Assembly (NCBI GenBank): GCA_025345505.1 | Contig: JANVCC010000152.1 | Span: 2,551,318 to 2,615,317 of the forward strand | Direction of reading: 5' to 3' | DNA length: 64,000 nucleotides | From: Todiramphus chloris collaris | Lineage: Eukaryota > Chordata > Aves > Coraciiformes > Alcedinidae | Shown here: positions 47,801 to 61,715 of the stretch, in pieces | How positions within the stretch are numbered: the first letter of the stretch is position 1 | Layout of the letters: each line of letters begins with the position of its first letter | Made by a program: the position numbers and the translations under genes | Notes under the pieces: model-generated | The model's input: only the letters and a program-made list of their open reading frames with translations | What the model was told of the DNA's origin: nothing | Database searches by the model: none

Positions 47801-50800
47801 AGCTCACGCAGGCTAACAGCGCAAGCTATTAACTCAGATGATTAAAGGACTAGGGACTGCAGAAATCTCAATACATGCCTGGCCTATAATAGCACAATGC
47901 AGGGTGTGTTTTCCCCAGTGACAAACAGATGCTTTCTTTTTATTTCTGCTATAAATAATTGGGGTTTTTTTAATAGGTATAGATAATCAGGCATTTACAT
48001 GGTTTCCAGCAGAGCAGAGATATTGAACTACTAGGTTACAGCCATTCATAAACTGAATATATCGCTGGGAATACTTTTTGCTGTCATTATTATCTAACAA
48101 TCTCTACAACATGTGTTGTTACCACAGCAGTAAAATGATTAGATTCTGAGCATTGCTGGAAATCTGTAAGTAACACCATGGAAGAGACCCCTTAGTGAAA
48201 TCAAGTATTTAAGGAGAACTTCAGACAGTCTCTTATGCTGAACCATGTTGGCTCCTGAAAACAGAGCAGGGACACTGTTCATGGACTCAGTTCTGCCATC
48301 TTTTACACCACTTTTTACACCAGCAACATTTCATGTACATGTTTTTTTCCTACCAATGAGCGTACTGTACATGTGTGTAATGGCATTTCTCAAAGTGCAT
48401 CATTTAAATCCCTAATCTCATTAGTGCTTTCATTCTTGCCTTCCCTCTTCCCACTATTCTTACACAAATTTGTTGCTTAACTTACTTTAAACTCATCTTG
48501 TTTGTTCATTTTTTTTTTCTCTACAGTAAGACCCTACAAGCAAAAGCTGTGTGCAACCTGAATGAGCCCTCTGGAATATAAGTTCACCTCCTTGCTCTGT
48601 TACTGATTTTTAAGCAGCATTTTGTATTAAAGAGGTAATCAGAATCTGAGCAAAAGGACAAAAGACATTCTACATTGACTCCAGAGATCATTAGGTCAAT
48701 CTGGCCCTAAGGGTGGAAATACGCGAAGGCATTTTGGAAGTGCTGCAGAAGGAAAATCCTACAGTAACCTTTAGTGACCTATCTATGCTCCATCAAAGAA
48801 AAACAGTTGAGTTTGGGTCCCCCCCCACCATGATGGAGAAGAAAATAGGAATTTCAGGAAGGGATAATACACACTGCAGCAGCTTGTAAAGGAACTGTTT
48901 GGGAATAGTAACAATTTCCATCCCAAACAGAATGGAAGCTTCGCTATTAAAGGGTATAAGTCAGCATGGAAGGAGGGACTGATGCAGTAAAACATGGGAA
49001 ATTTCCAAGTGATCAGGACCAGAAAGAGAGAAAGAAAGCATCTGAGGCTGCAGTCTCGCTAATTACTAAGATGAGGTGAATATGGAGAAGACACAGCTGC
49101 CAAGGCAGTTGCTGAACATCACACTTCAGAGATAAGAGGCACCAGCCATTCTTCGAAGCAATCATAGCTGCCAAGAACTGCAGAGAAAAGAGAGAATTGA
49201 AGGGGATAGAGGGGTCAGCTGCAGTGAGTATGAAAACAAGTCAAGGCCAAGGACAGGCATGACACTTTGGGATTTGGCCAGGAGGTGATAATTTGTGGGT
49301 TTAGTCAACTGCAATCTCAGTGGAGTAGAGAGGGCAGAAACTCAACGAGAAAAGAGAGAGTTGGCAGCTGTAAAACGAAGGCAGCTAGAATACAGAGTAG
49401 GAATAAGGAGCTTGGGTAGGAGAGAAAAGAAGAAGGGGCGCCTGGCAGCGACAGATATGCTTGGAGAATTGTGTCTTTTTTCCAATCCAGGGACACAAAG
49501 GCAGATCTGAAAGTTGAAGTAATGCCAAGAAAGAAAACAAGGTTAAGTGAGGTGGCACGAACAACAGTGACTGAAGAATGCCACAGGGACTGAAGGAGAA
49601 GCACAAGAGAGTAAGTCAAGAGCAGGAAGAATGAGGTTTGTACACCGTGGGCCTCACATTCAAGAGGAAAGAAAGAGAATGTCCATCCCAAAACACCATT
49701 GGTCACTATGCCTCAGCCAGGGGGAAGAGCTGTGCCCTCCTACTGCATCTTACTCAGCTCGTCCCCTGAGGCTTTGTGTGCCAGCAGTTTGGGAAAAGGC
49801 TTTCCAGAATTTCTCAAAGAGCAACCACATTCTTTCACGTCCTCTGTTTTAAAATCTGAACTAGATTTATATAGCACCTAGGTTAAATAAGGTATGGTAT
49901 ATTCTTGTTTTATCTTCCTATCTCTTCTAGTTTAAGCTCTGTTTGGCTATAAGAAGCAATGACTTTGACTCAGTGCCATCTGCACTTACTGCACTGACAG
50001 AATATCACGTACCTGTCCCGAGAAGTCTATATGCCTGAATTTCCACTGAGACTACAGTTATAATCTCTAAGCAAACGCTAAACGAAATCATAAAGCCATT
50101 CACACCAGTGCTAAATCTCTCATGCTCTCTGAAAAATTCCAGATCTCATCCTCTGGTTTTACAAGTCTCCTGTAAGGGCAGCTATAAAAACTTTTCCCCT
50201 TGTCATGATATCATATATGTGTCAACCAGATCACTCTTCACACTTGATATATTTATTGTCAACTTCAGGATGCAATTTCTTATGCTATTTACAGATGGCA
50301 AAAATATGTCCTAACAGTTCACACAGAAAAAAAGTGTGCTGTGAGTAGACAAGGACAACAGCGTTACAACCACAATTGTAACAAAGCTGCACTTACTGAC
50401 CCCAGTGACAAAGGAAGAGTTGGAGGGAAATTCTGTGTAATGTTTTATATCCGGAACTAATTAAAGATCTCATTCCCCAAACAGCCAGATAGCAAACATA
50501 AGCAGTGCCTCCAGATGAAGGATTCCTATTTTGATGGTTACTGTAATGAGCACATTCCCAAAGGAAACAGCCAATAAAAAGCATCTCCTATCTGGGGGAT
50601 GCTGAATGAAAGTTGGACTTCTCTTAATTTTACAGCAATTCCTTACTGCATCATATCAGCCTCCAACAAAGGTCTCAGTTTAATTTTTCTGTAATGAATT
50701 TGGAGACTCAAAAGAAAAACTCCATCCTATCTTAGCCGGCTAAATTTCTCTCCTTGACTTAGAGCTGACAATGATTACAAATAAAATGCTGTTTTTACAT

Positions 50801-53784
50801 CATTGTATGCAGTTTTAATTAAAATTTATTAACTTGAGAGAAACTATCTCCTTATCACCAACAGACATGAGAACAAAAATGCCTTTTATTGTGTTATTAA
50901 ACTGATGTTTCAGACAGAACCATCACTAGAGCACACTGTAGCTCAACTGCCTAGCGGCATTGTGCTTCAGCCAAAAAAGATCACAGTAGTGCCTTCTGTT
51001 AAATTTTATACCTACAGCCTGATGTGTCTGCTGAATCACATGCAGCTTTCCTTATCAAATTGCTGGACCACTTAGCAAAAATACCTGTGTACCTTGCCCA
51101 CCTGTTATAATAAGAAAAGCAAATACTGGGGGCCAGGCTGTGGTTCACCAAGTTGTGGACCATGTGCACTTTGAAAGTATCCTTGGCCATTTTAGAAGTG
51201 ACAGAGTTAAGGGAGACAGAGGAAGAGGACACAGGAGTAATAAGAAAAAAAAACAAAAAACCAAACAAACCTTTTAGGAAAGAAGAAAATTTAAAATGCC
51301 AGAGAATATCATGATGGGGGTTAGGTAGTAGGGAATGATTAAGGGAGCTGGAAAAATAAGATGTAAAGCAGGAGAAGGCAGTACTTCAAAGTCCAAATGC
51401 GAAGAGTTGAACATGTGCAGTATCAGGAATATGTTACTGGAGATGATGCGATGAAGAGTTACTAGTGACCTGATTAGTGCCTTCAGTGACAAGGAAGAGA
51501 CAGAAGAAATGAAGAAAATTACCCTGAGAACTTGTTTGAAGGACTCGAAGGTACACACTGGATGTGTGATTACAAATGAAAGCTCCATAATCCAGAAAAA
51601 GAGCAATGAAGGAGAGGGACACCAGAGAAGGAATCACACTTAACAGAGACACACACTGGGGGAGGAGATGAAAAAAAAAGACAGCGATTTCACAGGTTAG
51701 ATGGTAGAGAAGAGCTGTGGTACCAATGGCTGGACAGCCAGACGAGGCAGGATGGGGCATAGCTAAAAATAACAGAAAGGAACCAGCAGTGCTCTCAGCA
51801 GTGTAACTCTTACTACACCATTTTACAAGTGGGTTTTATTCATAACATTTTTCTTGCATGGTGTGGGTAGGAAAAGGAACCACAGACAGAGATAAATACA
51901 ACTATCATGACCACTTAAGTCTTTTTTTTCTTAAGGAGCAAAACTGAAAAAACCCCAAAGAAATGGCAAGGAGTTGAAAAGGAGGTTTTTGTCCTTGGTG
52001 GAGAGGAGACAGGGGCTTACTTTGGCAGTGGGCAGAGCACAGATAAGCACAAAAAGGACAGGTTTCCCAAGGGGGGAAGGCTCACTGGGCTCAAGTGGTT
52101 AAAGAGGGAACAGAAAAAATATCAAGAAAAGCAGGATGAGGAATCAAATTGCTTTAGTGATAAAGGACATTCAAGGTGAGAGACAATACACTGGAATAGG
52201 TACGTACTGTAGCAGATTGAGAGGACAGGGATCATTTACATGTACTTTGAAAAACAGTACAAACACAGCAAGCAATTACACTGCAGTAAATAAACCAGTA
52301 GCACACGTGCAAATGAGGATGCCTCACAGTGTGCGCACAGGAGATACAGCAGTTGCCAGGAGACTGAATAATTGCCCTCTAGAACCTGACTTGAAGGGGC
52401 CCTGTGGGTGCAACAGGGATGCCATCTTCATCAGGGGCAGAAGGAAGTGCTGGCCTTCCTCTTATACCTGCAGCATACAGATACAGAACAACAAATTCCT
52501 AAACTCAGGGAAAAAAAAAAAAAAGATGTTTTCAATTCCCTTTCTCACCTCCTTGAAGATAAGCTGCAAAGTTATCCAAACACTGAGTTAGTTCAGGTTG
52601 TTGATCATGAAAATCAATCCATCTAGGACTGAAGGTGATCTCAGGCACTGTAGAGAGCATTTCCCAATTAGAGGATGAAGGTTAGAGAATTGATATATAT
52701 TTATTTTATGCAGAATCTGTTATTTTTGCTCCCTTTTGACTGAGCTGATCATGGAATACAAAACAAAAGCACCCTTGACTTCATGGCTTCCTTGGAAGTT
52801 TCTAAGCAAGTCTAGAAACCTCTTTTATTTCACTGTTCATTTAAGGTACTATTTTAGGTACTGTCTCTTCCTTTGGCTAAGTGTCTGAGTGAAACAGGAC
52901 AACTTTGCATCTAGCTGAAAAAAAATCATGTTGGACCCAAAAGATGGACTCAAACTGACAATTCCTCAGCCCTTGTTGACTGCCCCTCCCCAGGTGCCAG
53001 CTGAATTGTACCTGTACAGTCACACTGGAGCCCTTCGCAAATACCTGCCTGTCAGAGTCACTCAGAGGTGTGCAGCATTTCTCCTTCATCGCCTGCCTTC
53101 CAGCAGCATCTCCTCCTAATAACCTGCAATTTATACTTGCACAAAGCACTTCACTACACAGCATTTCTGGGACTCGCACGTTTCACGTTGCACTGCAAGG
53201 TGTCTCAAAAACCCCATCGCCCAATTTAATGGCACATGTGAGTATTTGACATTAACAGGACACTTTCTGTCTACTTTTTGCCCATTTATGATGAGGTTGG
53301 GGGGAGGGATTCTACCTTCTCAGAGGTATAGCCTATACGCAGCTCCACTCTCTGAGCTAAAGAAAAGCTTTTGTCTTCTTTACTCACACTCATAATGACT
53401 TTGTCAAACTGTCTGTCTCAACTGAAAATAATCCACATACTGATTGGCACTGGGATGCGTTTTAAAGATGGCAGGAGGAAAAGCACTTCCCCACTTGTAA
53501 GCTCCATGAATTTGACAAAGAAATGTGCTTGGACAGCTACAAGTCTCTTCTTACAAAGTCACTTTTCTGAATAAAATCACCTAGTAAAGGCTTTTTCCTG
53601 ACAGTCTAAAATAATTCCAGCAGCATTGTTATAACGTGTGTAAAAGATGTTTTAACCTATCTTGAAGAACCTGTATGACATCTTTGGCTGTCATGAGAAG
53701 GACAAGGATTAAAAACATGGTTACCAGCATAGGGAGTTACTCCTGGAAACTCGAATAACAGGCACACTAAAAAGATACATAGGA
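44837..53784. other. Intronic DNA, including purine-rich stretches
   Basis: 48990-49690 and 51185-51780 are rich in A and G on the plus strand. 48000-48170 is A+T-rich and repeat-free. 45930-46000 has an AACAGAGGGGTAAG block like a MIR tail. Open frames up to 151 codons (52136-52591) have no recognisable content. Confidence 0.5.
50600..50870. promoter_or_regulatory. Candidate conserved non-coding element
   Basis: Repeat-free, with GCATCATATCAGCCTCCAAC, TTAGCCGGCTAAATTTC (an imperfect palindrome), ACAATGATTACAAATAAAAT and GCAGTTTTAATTAAAATTTA. The density of ATTA cores and absence of repeat decay suggest constraint. This is not testable from one sequence. Confidence 0.22.
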
Positions 53785-53862
53785 AAAAAAACCCCAAAAA
53801 ACAAACAAACAAAAAAACCAAAAAACAAAACAACAAAAAAAAACCCCACAAACAACAAGAAG
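53785..53862 (+). repeat. A/C-only simple sequence
   Basis: About 75 bp made almost only of A and C on the plus strand: AAAAAAAACCCCAAAAAACA, then AACAAACAAAAAAACC-type units and AAAAAAAAACCCCACAAAC. The minus strand is T/G-only. Similar shorter A/C tracts are at 13978-14012, 20521-20575 and 51246-51270. Confidence 0.9.
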
Positions 53863-56800
53863 AAGGCTCTGGGAGCCTCTCATGATGAGTCCCCATAGCA
53901 GGGGCTACAGCCTCTTTCTCTGACCCAGGAGCTGGGTGCTACACATCACCCCTAGGGCAGAGAAACCCCATAAGAAACAAGGTGCTTGTCTCCTCGCCTC
54001 AGCCACACATAACTATTGAGAAGTGTCACTTTCTTGAAGAGAAAAAAGAAGAAAGTGCAGCAATGCAGTTCTTTACCCTGAATACATCTGGGCACAGGCA
54101 TGCTATAGAGCAAACTAAAACCAACCCACACTGTCCCCAAAAATAGTAGTTTTAACTTTTCATTAATCAACTTCTTAGCTCCTCCAACTCTATAAGCCTA
54201 TCTAGCTACTATCTTGTCTTCTTGCCCCTCCAAAGCACACATCTCCATGCCATAGTTATCTAGCCACATCAAGTCTGAAATATAAAACACATCCATTCAA
54301 ATCAAAACATATAGAAAGCCCACATTCAAGCTTATCATCATTACTTAATCACATGTTAAACGAGCTAAGAATTAACAGTTAACACATGAAAAAAGTTGGC
54401 TTTCCATCAAAAGCAATTATAATTAATTCCTAAGAAACATATTTCTGGATGCCAAATCAGATGGAGGAATCAACTGGGGGATAGATACACTCCTTCCATA
54501 GCTCCACTCAAAATTCTAATTAAGACCAGAAATACAAAAGTGGTTGTGGTGGAAAGGTTAATAGAAGAGGAGGCAATCTCAAGAGAAACCATGCCAGATA
54601 TTCAGTCCCTATTTCTGTCTCTTCCACACTTTTCCCTGTAATAGACAGTCCCTAGAAGCACAGATATGCAAACACACACACACTGTTGTCACATGGGTAT
54701 TTTGGTAAAAAAAAGATGACCACAAAATCATATGCTCTGCCATCCCAGAGATCTTGTGGACAAAGTGGCTTGAAATCTTGTTCTCTGCTGTAGTCAAAGA
54801 TCAGTTGTGTCAGAAAAGTTGATATCCTGGAGCTACTGGGGAATGGAGAGAAAGGAGAGATCTGTAACTCTGAGGATGCTGAGCGTGTAACTTGCTCCTT
54901 ACACACAGTGGCGATGCTGAGCAATTACAGTTCAGACAATAGAATGATGGTGTGCCATTCAGAAGAGCAAGGCATTTTTTTTCAGCTAAAAAGCCCATTT
55001 CTTTTCAACAGATTCTCATGAAATATTCATAAGATAAAGAGAACCTGTAAAAAGGAAAGGAGCTATCTAGATTAAACCATTGCCAGTTTGGGAATAAAAA
55101 TAAGAGGTGAGTGAAAATGTTTCTCAAACCTTTTGGTGTCCCAACAAGGATGCAGAATGGATAGAGGAAAGATACAAGAAAGGAGACTTCCCTGACCTCC
55201 CTGAGTTATGTTACCCTTATAAAAACCTCCAAGCCTGGACTAGATGTCTCCAGTTTGTAATTTCTCACTAGGTTTGCAAACAGCCTTATTGCAGTGCCAC
55301 TGAGCCACAAACTAGCCTTTCATTTCAACTGCAGGTATTGCAAATACCAAGAGCAACACTTCCAACATCACTTGTGAAAACCTGGGACCGCTCACCATGA
55401 ATGAAAACAGCCTGGTTAAAACCAGGCCTTTCTGATGACAACAAAAAGAGCTTTGGGGGAAAACGATGAGAAAGATATTTTTTAAATTTTCATTTTCCAA
55501 CCACTTCTACCATTCATCAATGCTAGAGAAGACAGGGAGGAACTAAGACATGCAAAACAATCTCTTCTGACACCTCCCAAATCCCTGTGCATATCCTGCA
55601 TGGTTGGGAATTCTCCTGAGGGAAAATACAGCTTTCAAAGACCAAAGAAACATTCTCCTGTGAGCAGGGATTTCACAAAGGATCATAGGAGCAGTGTTGG
55701 GGTTTTTTTTTACTTCCATTTAAGATATTTTCCCGAGAAAGAATATTCTCTGGCAAATCACCCCAGCATGGTCATTCAGACCCACCCCATGAATGGCACG
55801 AACAGAACCTGAGGTCACCTAACAACTCAGATTAATTTCATAAAAAAGCCCCTTATCTAATATTCTTTAGGTGACTCAAATGTTGTTCATCTGGAAATAA
55901 AGTAGCACACAGAAGTCTCACTGCCTGTGATTTCCATAAATATTTAGCCTGCTTATCCAAAGCACTGTGCATAAAGGTATCTTCAGGATTATTCTATACT
56001 TGTCATCTTATCAAGAGAAATGCTTCCCTTCCTATTATTTATCTTACGTAAAGTGAGCCATAGTGATGGGGTTTTGGGTTTGGTTTTTTTTTTTTTTTCT
56101 TTTTTTAAGATTAATTTATTGGAAATTCTGTCTGCATTAAGATTAATTTAAGCCCACTAAAACTGATAAACTGTTGTTATTGGCCTCAATCCACGCTACC
56201 TTTTAAATCTTTGGATTTTCATTCCAGGGCTCTGATGAAAGATTCATTCCAAGTACATAAAGTAATCTTTACTTTCTAGTCTCTCTCCTACACATCACTC
56301 TTTTCCAGTATAATCCATTTTATGGTTTCAGTTATAAATACATAGCTCTGCCTACCTGGCACTTTAGATAACAGAGGCCCCCATATAGCACAGTCTGCCT
56401 TGACCATGTTTAATGTCAATCAGAAGAACCTCTCTCTTATGGATGCTGGTCATCTTCCTCTTGGTGTAAAAGCAGGGGGGGATGAAATATTTCCATATTC
56501 AAGGCAGAAAGGCAGAAGTCCTGACTATGCATCAGGTCTTCAAACCTCAGTAAAATTCCATAAATAAAACATTACAAAACTATCAATTTGTGGATCAAAC
56601 CTGATAAAAAGTGACTTTCAGCAGAAATGGACAAACTTTACTCAAACTGAGGTTGTTTAATGCTTTGTTTCTACTATTCTGTTAACTAAGTGAAACAGAA
56701 AACCCAAGTGCTGCAGACAGCACTTGCTGCCACTGAAAGCTGTGAATCCAAGTGCAAAGTTTTTGTACAACCACTTTTTCAACTACATGTTGTTTTGTTT

Positions 56801-59800
56801 TTTGTTTTTCTTTTTAAATTAGAAATCTCAGCACTCTGGAGCATTTTTGATGCCACAGGAAATAATTATTTGCAAACAAAACATCTGTCCAGATTTCAAT
56901 ACACACTACTGCACAGCCACCAACATTGTTATAACTGGGAGTTTTAACCTGACTGGGCATACAGTTGAATTTAAGCATACACAGGTACATAATTTTACAT
57001 CAAATAGGCACTAAACCTAACCTAACATTTAGTATATTAGTGATGTAGGGCAACATAAACCAGGTCACGAATGTAGAAACTTCGTAATACAATATTCACA
57101 CCAATCAACTTTATTTTTTGTGACAACTTGCAAGGTATAAAATGCTTTAGAGGGTTAAATAATAAATGACAGGAGAGAAATGAGAAAGTTTTAGGGACTA
57201 AAATTTATACTGTCTGATGAAATATAAACTAACATAGACTCACTGAAGGAGGAGGATATAAAGAAACTGGCACAGATAGGGAAACATGCAGAGGCTCTAG
57301 TGTTTATAGAGCCTGGTCATTTTTATCTTGACTCTCATTTGCATTCTAGGATAATACAGTATTCACCCGCCATCTAAGGGGTAAGAGCTTTGTCAAAGGA
57401 CAACATTTATTAAGTTACTATCAAATATTCTCCTATTCACGTCTTGTGGTGTTTTCAGATCTCGGATCAATTCTTTTTTTTAATTCTTTTTTTTTAAAAG
57501 AAGCTTTGCAGCCAGCAGGTCATTTGCTCTTTGTCAGTGAACACAAAGGAGAACAATGGCACACAGGCACCTCCCAGGCCTCCCAGGTTATGGGAGCATG
57601 GCACCTTGGACACGCTTCTAGTAACTAGCACTGTGATATCATTTATTACTATAGCACTGATTATTATTTTATTATATCTTTGATTTAGCATTCTTTCACT
57701 GATTATACTACTAGACCATTGATTGTCATCTCTACCAGCAGGATCACGGGCTTCACTGACTCCAAAATTCTACTTTCAAAGGCTTGATTTCTCCGACAAA
57801 CTCCCAGAAATATTGTCACCAGATCCAGTGCATTGCTTTATTACACTTATTACCACATACCAAGTTTTCCTACCTATGACAGTATTAGACTTATCACTGA
57901 AGTTTCAGCAAGATGGTAACACAACTCCTGCTGTGGTACCACACAGAGCACTCACAAGGTGATATTGCATAAATAACAAGTATTTTCTTAACTGGGTCAT
58001 TCAATTATTTAGAGATACTTGGGAAATGTGCCACTAACAGCTGTTTTATAACAGATTTCATGGTACCATACACCTGGTGCTAATGCTTCAGCATGTCTAA
58101 ATGGTTTTCTAAAGATTACACAATCAAACATCGTAAGATAAAATCACTGTAATTGGAGCTCTCATCAAGAAGAAATTACTGTTACACTTTACAAAATGTA
58201 CACACTTCCTTCCAAAGGTGAGCAAAAGGCAATATTACAGTGGCCACAGAACTATAAGATGGTACCCCTGATCTAACCCCAAATTTGGGGATCCCATTCC
58301 TTGCTGTGATTCTGTAACAGACACACAGGCTCCACGCGATAATACGGAACATAAAAACCATCTCTGATGCACCTCCTCCATTTTAAGCAAAATAAAGATT
58401 CCAGTTCAAAATCTAACTCAGAATAATAACTCAAATACTGCGACACTGAACCCTTCCACTTATCTGCTGGCATCTCTAAGAGTCAAAATTTATTAGCGAT
58501 CTTTGAGTCATGCCTTAAAAACTTTAAATTTCCTCAGCAGTGATACTATTCCAAAAGCATTTATTTTGATTCCTATATACTACATAAATAAGTGGGTATT
58601 TTTTAGATGCTGGATAACAAATCGGTGCCAGATAACTGCTGGCTTCAGCCAGGTGTTTTCAATAAAGCAAGCTGGGTAAAAGTAATGCAATACAGATTTG
58701 CTGAATCTGATGATGGCTTTAGGGAATTTGCTATTAAAACAACCCACAAGAATCACACGCGTGTCTCCCGGTTTATAATCTGTCTGGGAATCCATAAGTA
58801 AAAAGAGGATTTTTAACTATGTTCATTTTTGCATGTATTTTAATGCTGTAGGATTACTCTGACTGTGATTTGCACAGAAACAGTGGCTCTGCAGGTGTTT
58901 AGGTGAGTAGATACCTGTACTGGGTAAAATCCTAGGGTTACTGAAATTAATAGCTTGCCACCAACTTCAACAGGGAATCTGAACACAAACAGATTATGTT
59001 AGATGAGATCACATTAGATTGCAGCAGATCAAAGAACACATTCAGCTGAATAAAACAGAAAGAGTATGACTGATGGGCAAAGCCACAGACACTCAGCCCC
59101 ACGGGCAGCTTCTTCTGAGCTCTGAAAACCAGCAGGGTCAACTGGGAGAGTCATCATTCTCCTCAATTAATTCCTATGAAAAGGACCATGACATTGGTTA
59201 ATAAGTGAAGTAGCCTCCTCCCTGCTCCCAAGGGTCATTTCACAGGGCACTTGCAGAGTGAAGCAGCAACCTCAGTGCAGACCTTTTCACCACCACCAAG
59301 ATTAAACACTTGGTTCATAGTTGCCGTGAATGAAACCAAATGCCCACCTGCTTCTCAGAGTGGCCCAGTAATACTGATGGAGTTAGAAGTTATTCTGATT
59401 AACCCCCTTCTGTTGTCTTTCCCTCAGGGAGTTGCACTCCCACTCCAAAAGGCTGGAAACAAACTGTTTTTATTAAATCACATTCAATTACAACAGTATT
59501 TATTAAAACCAATAACTGCAACTGGTAAGAATCCCCCTGTGCTTGTTTCTAGGTATTTAAATTAAGTTAAATGCACAATAAACTTTGCATTGTTTCAATT
59601 TACATGACCCCTGAGTCTTCAGACATCCCGTAGGCAAAATTCACAGACTTATAAACTGCTATTAAACATGAACATATGGTGGACTCGGCGTCCTGTGCTG
59701 TTGCTGCTCTTACAGGAGGGTTGTGAAGTGCCTTGCTGCCTCTAAATCTACTAAAGCAGCCTTACATCAAGCCAAAATCCCCATTCATCCCAAGGAAAGG

Positions 59801-61639
59801 TGCTTTATTTCCAGCGACAGCTCCAGTGAAAAACCTACCAGTGAGACACTCATTTTCCATATGGCCTGACACGTGGTGGGCTCTGGATGTATCACTGGAC
59901 CTGCATTTTCCACAGCAGTTCCACCAATGTCCTGGTCATGTGGGCCATTATCACAACTCACAGACTTCAGAGTCAGTGGGCATGGATATGCACAAGCACA
60001 GTAAAATGAGAAAGTCTCCTTACAGAAGGATATCCCCTCAGCTGCACCTGAGGAGGTCTTTCTTCATGGCTTCTTCCAGCGCCCTCTCACTGTTCTCAGG
60101 ATGGTACCCGGGCTCCCTTACCCACCCAAAAAACTCAGTAACTTGTATTCAGAAAGAGATTCCTTGTCTTCACTTGCTATCCCTCTCACTCAGCAATCTC
60201 ACTGATTGCTGTGCATCAGCTTTGCTTGGGTTTCTATTCAGAACAGAAGCAAATAATTGAATTTCATTGGCCAGTTCTTACCCCTGCTCTTCTTTCTGCC
60301 TTCTCCCTTTTGAGTCCCATTGTGGAATTCCATTCAATATCACATTTGGGAAAATACTGAGTTTCATTTCGTTTCCTTAGCAATTCTGCCCATAATATTT
60401 ATCTCAGGTTCAAAGTTTCCCCAAGTCACTTTTCACATTTTCTGAGAAATAGGGTAATTTATCACTTTATGAGCTAAAATCAATTGAAAATGCATTGGTA
60501 GCAACCCTCCTCAGACCCTACTCTAACCATATCTTCATCCCGCAGGCATAACTTAAGAGGAAAACATAATTTAAAAGACCAATTTAATCTGTTTCAGGAC
60601 TTTAAAAATAATAAAACGCTATTACTCACTCACCATAATTATGTATATATTACATGACCTCAGTACAGAAGAGTCAAGATTCTTTGGGTGAACCGATTGT
60701 GCATTTCCATTCCTTAACATGTTTGATTTCTCTCAAGGTTGACCTTAACTCTGGATACACTGCATTTATTAAGTTTATTTTGGAATAATTGCAATACCCC
60801 TGTAATGTGTCCAGCTCCAAATTACTTTCACAGACTCTAATCTTCATCTGAATTTTAATAAACCTTGAATTTTGGAATATATTTTAAATTATCCCTTTGC
60901 AGAACACAAAGGAAAATTCAAGTTTACTTTGACTGTTACTCTTAGGAAACCTCTACTCGAAGTTGAATCACCTTTCAATGTGTCATGTCCATTTTGCTTT
61001 CCTAAGTCCCCACCTCACTTCAATGGCTTGACAGCATCCAACGAACCAAATTTCTTCCTATAAAAACCATGACTATACTGTTCCTACATCTGCCATCTGC
61101 TTCCTTTGTGGTTTTGCTTTCCTCCTAGTACACAAAACCCTGCTACAACTTGTTCTACTTCTAGCAACCACACTCAACACCACAGTATTTGTGCAGTATG
61201 CTGGTACAGAAAAAACACTATTCAGTCATCTACATGATCACCTGTAGTACCCGGATTCATCATAATGGTCTCTCCCCAAGTGCTATTAAGTCACATAGTG
61301 CTTATCTTCTGCCAGTAGTCATTTCGTGGCAAAACTCAAAGAATGAAAATAATAATCCTAGGCCATCTCACAAGAACTTTAAAATGTCCTCGCCATTAAT
61401 CACTACACTCCTTTCAACAAACTTTATCTGGCAGCAAAACAAATCACCAAGGCCTGTATCTATATTAAAAATAGAATACCACAGGAAATTTCCCCCAAGA
61501 AATCTGCTATAAGGACATAAAACTCAGATTCTACTTATTAATTCTGACATTTTTTTCTCCAGACAAGTGGTATCATAACCATGAACTGTGTGTAACAGAT
61601 GTGGACTATCCATATCTGAAATGGATAACAGCACATAAT
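53863..61639. other. Intronic DNA, nothing firm recognised
   Basis: T-rich tracts near 55698, 56083-56106 and 57474-57495. A 175-codon plus frame at 59733-60260 lacks recognisable domains. The candidate element at 58.6-58.8 kb is listed separately. Confidence 0.55.
58600..58800. promoter_or_regulatory. Candidate conserved element or cryptic exon
   Basis: A 200-bp stretch open in frames on both strands (58607-58801 plus, 58795-58580 minus), without repeats, holding CAGATAACTGCTGGCTTCAG, TAAAAGTAATGCAATACAGA and ACACGCGTGTCTCCCGG. The overlapping open frames may just reflect low stop density. Neither translation is recognisable. Confidence 0.2.
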
Positions 61640-61715
61640 AGTAGCTTTTAAGGTCAAAAAGGATCCTTAGATCACCTAATATGACCTCTCATATAACAAA
61701 AACAACATCATTTCA
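61640..61715 (-). mobile_element. Ancient CR1-like 3' end
   Basis: TTTAAGGTCAAAAAGGATCC followed by TTAGATCACCTAATATGACC and TCATATAACA resembles the reversed 3' end of an old amniote CR1 lineage (the TCAGAAGGGACCATTAGATCATCTAGTCTGACCTCC type). Heavily diverged, so only the core can be placed. Confidence 0.55.

Noticed and set aside
52136-52591. 151-codon plus-strand frame
   Set aside because: The translation ends in a poly-Lys tract from an A run; no protein family features.
59733-60260. 175-codon plus-strand frame
   Set aside because: No recognisable motif, no convincing splice sites at its ends, and wrong strand for FAT3.
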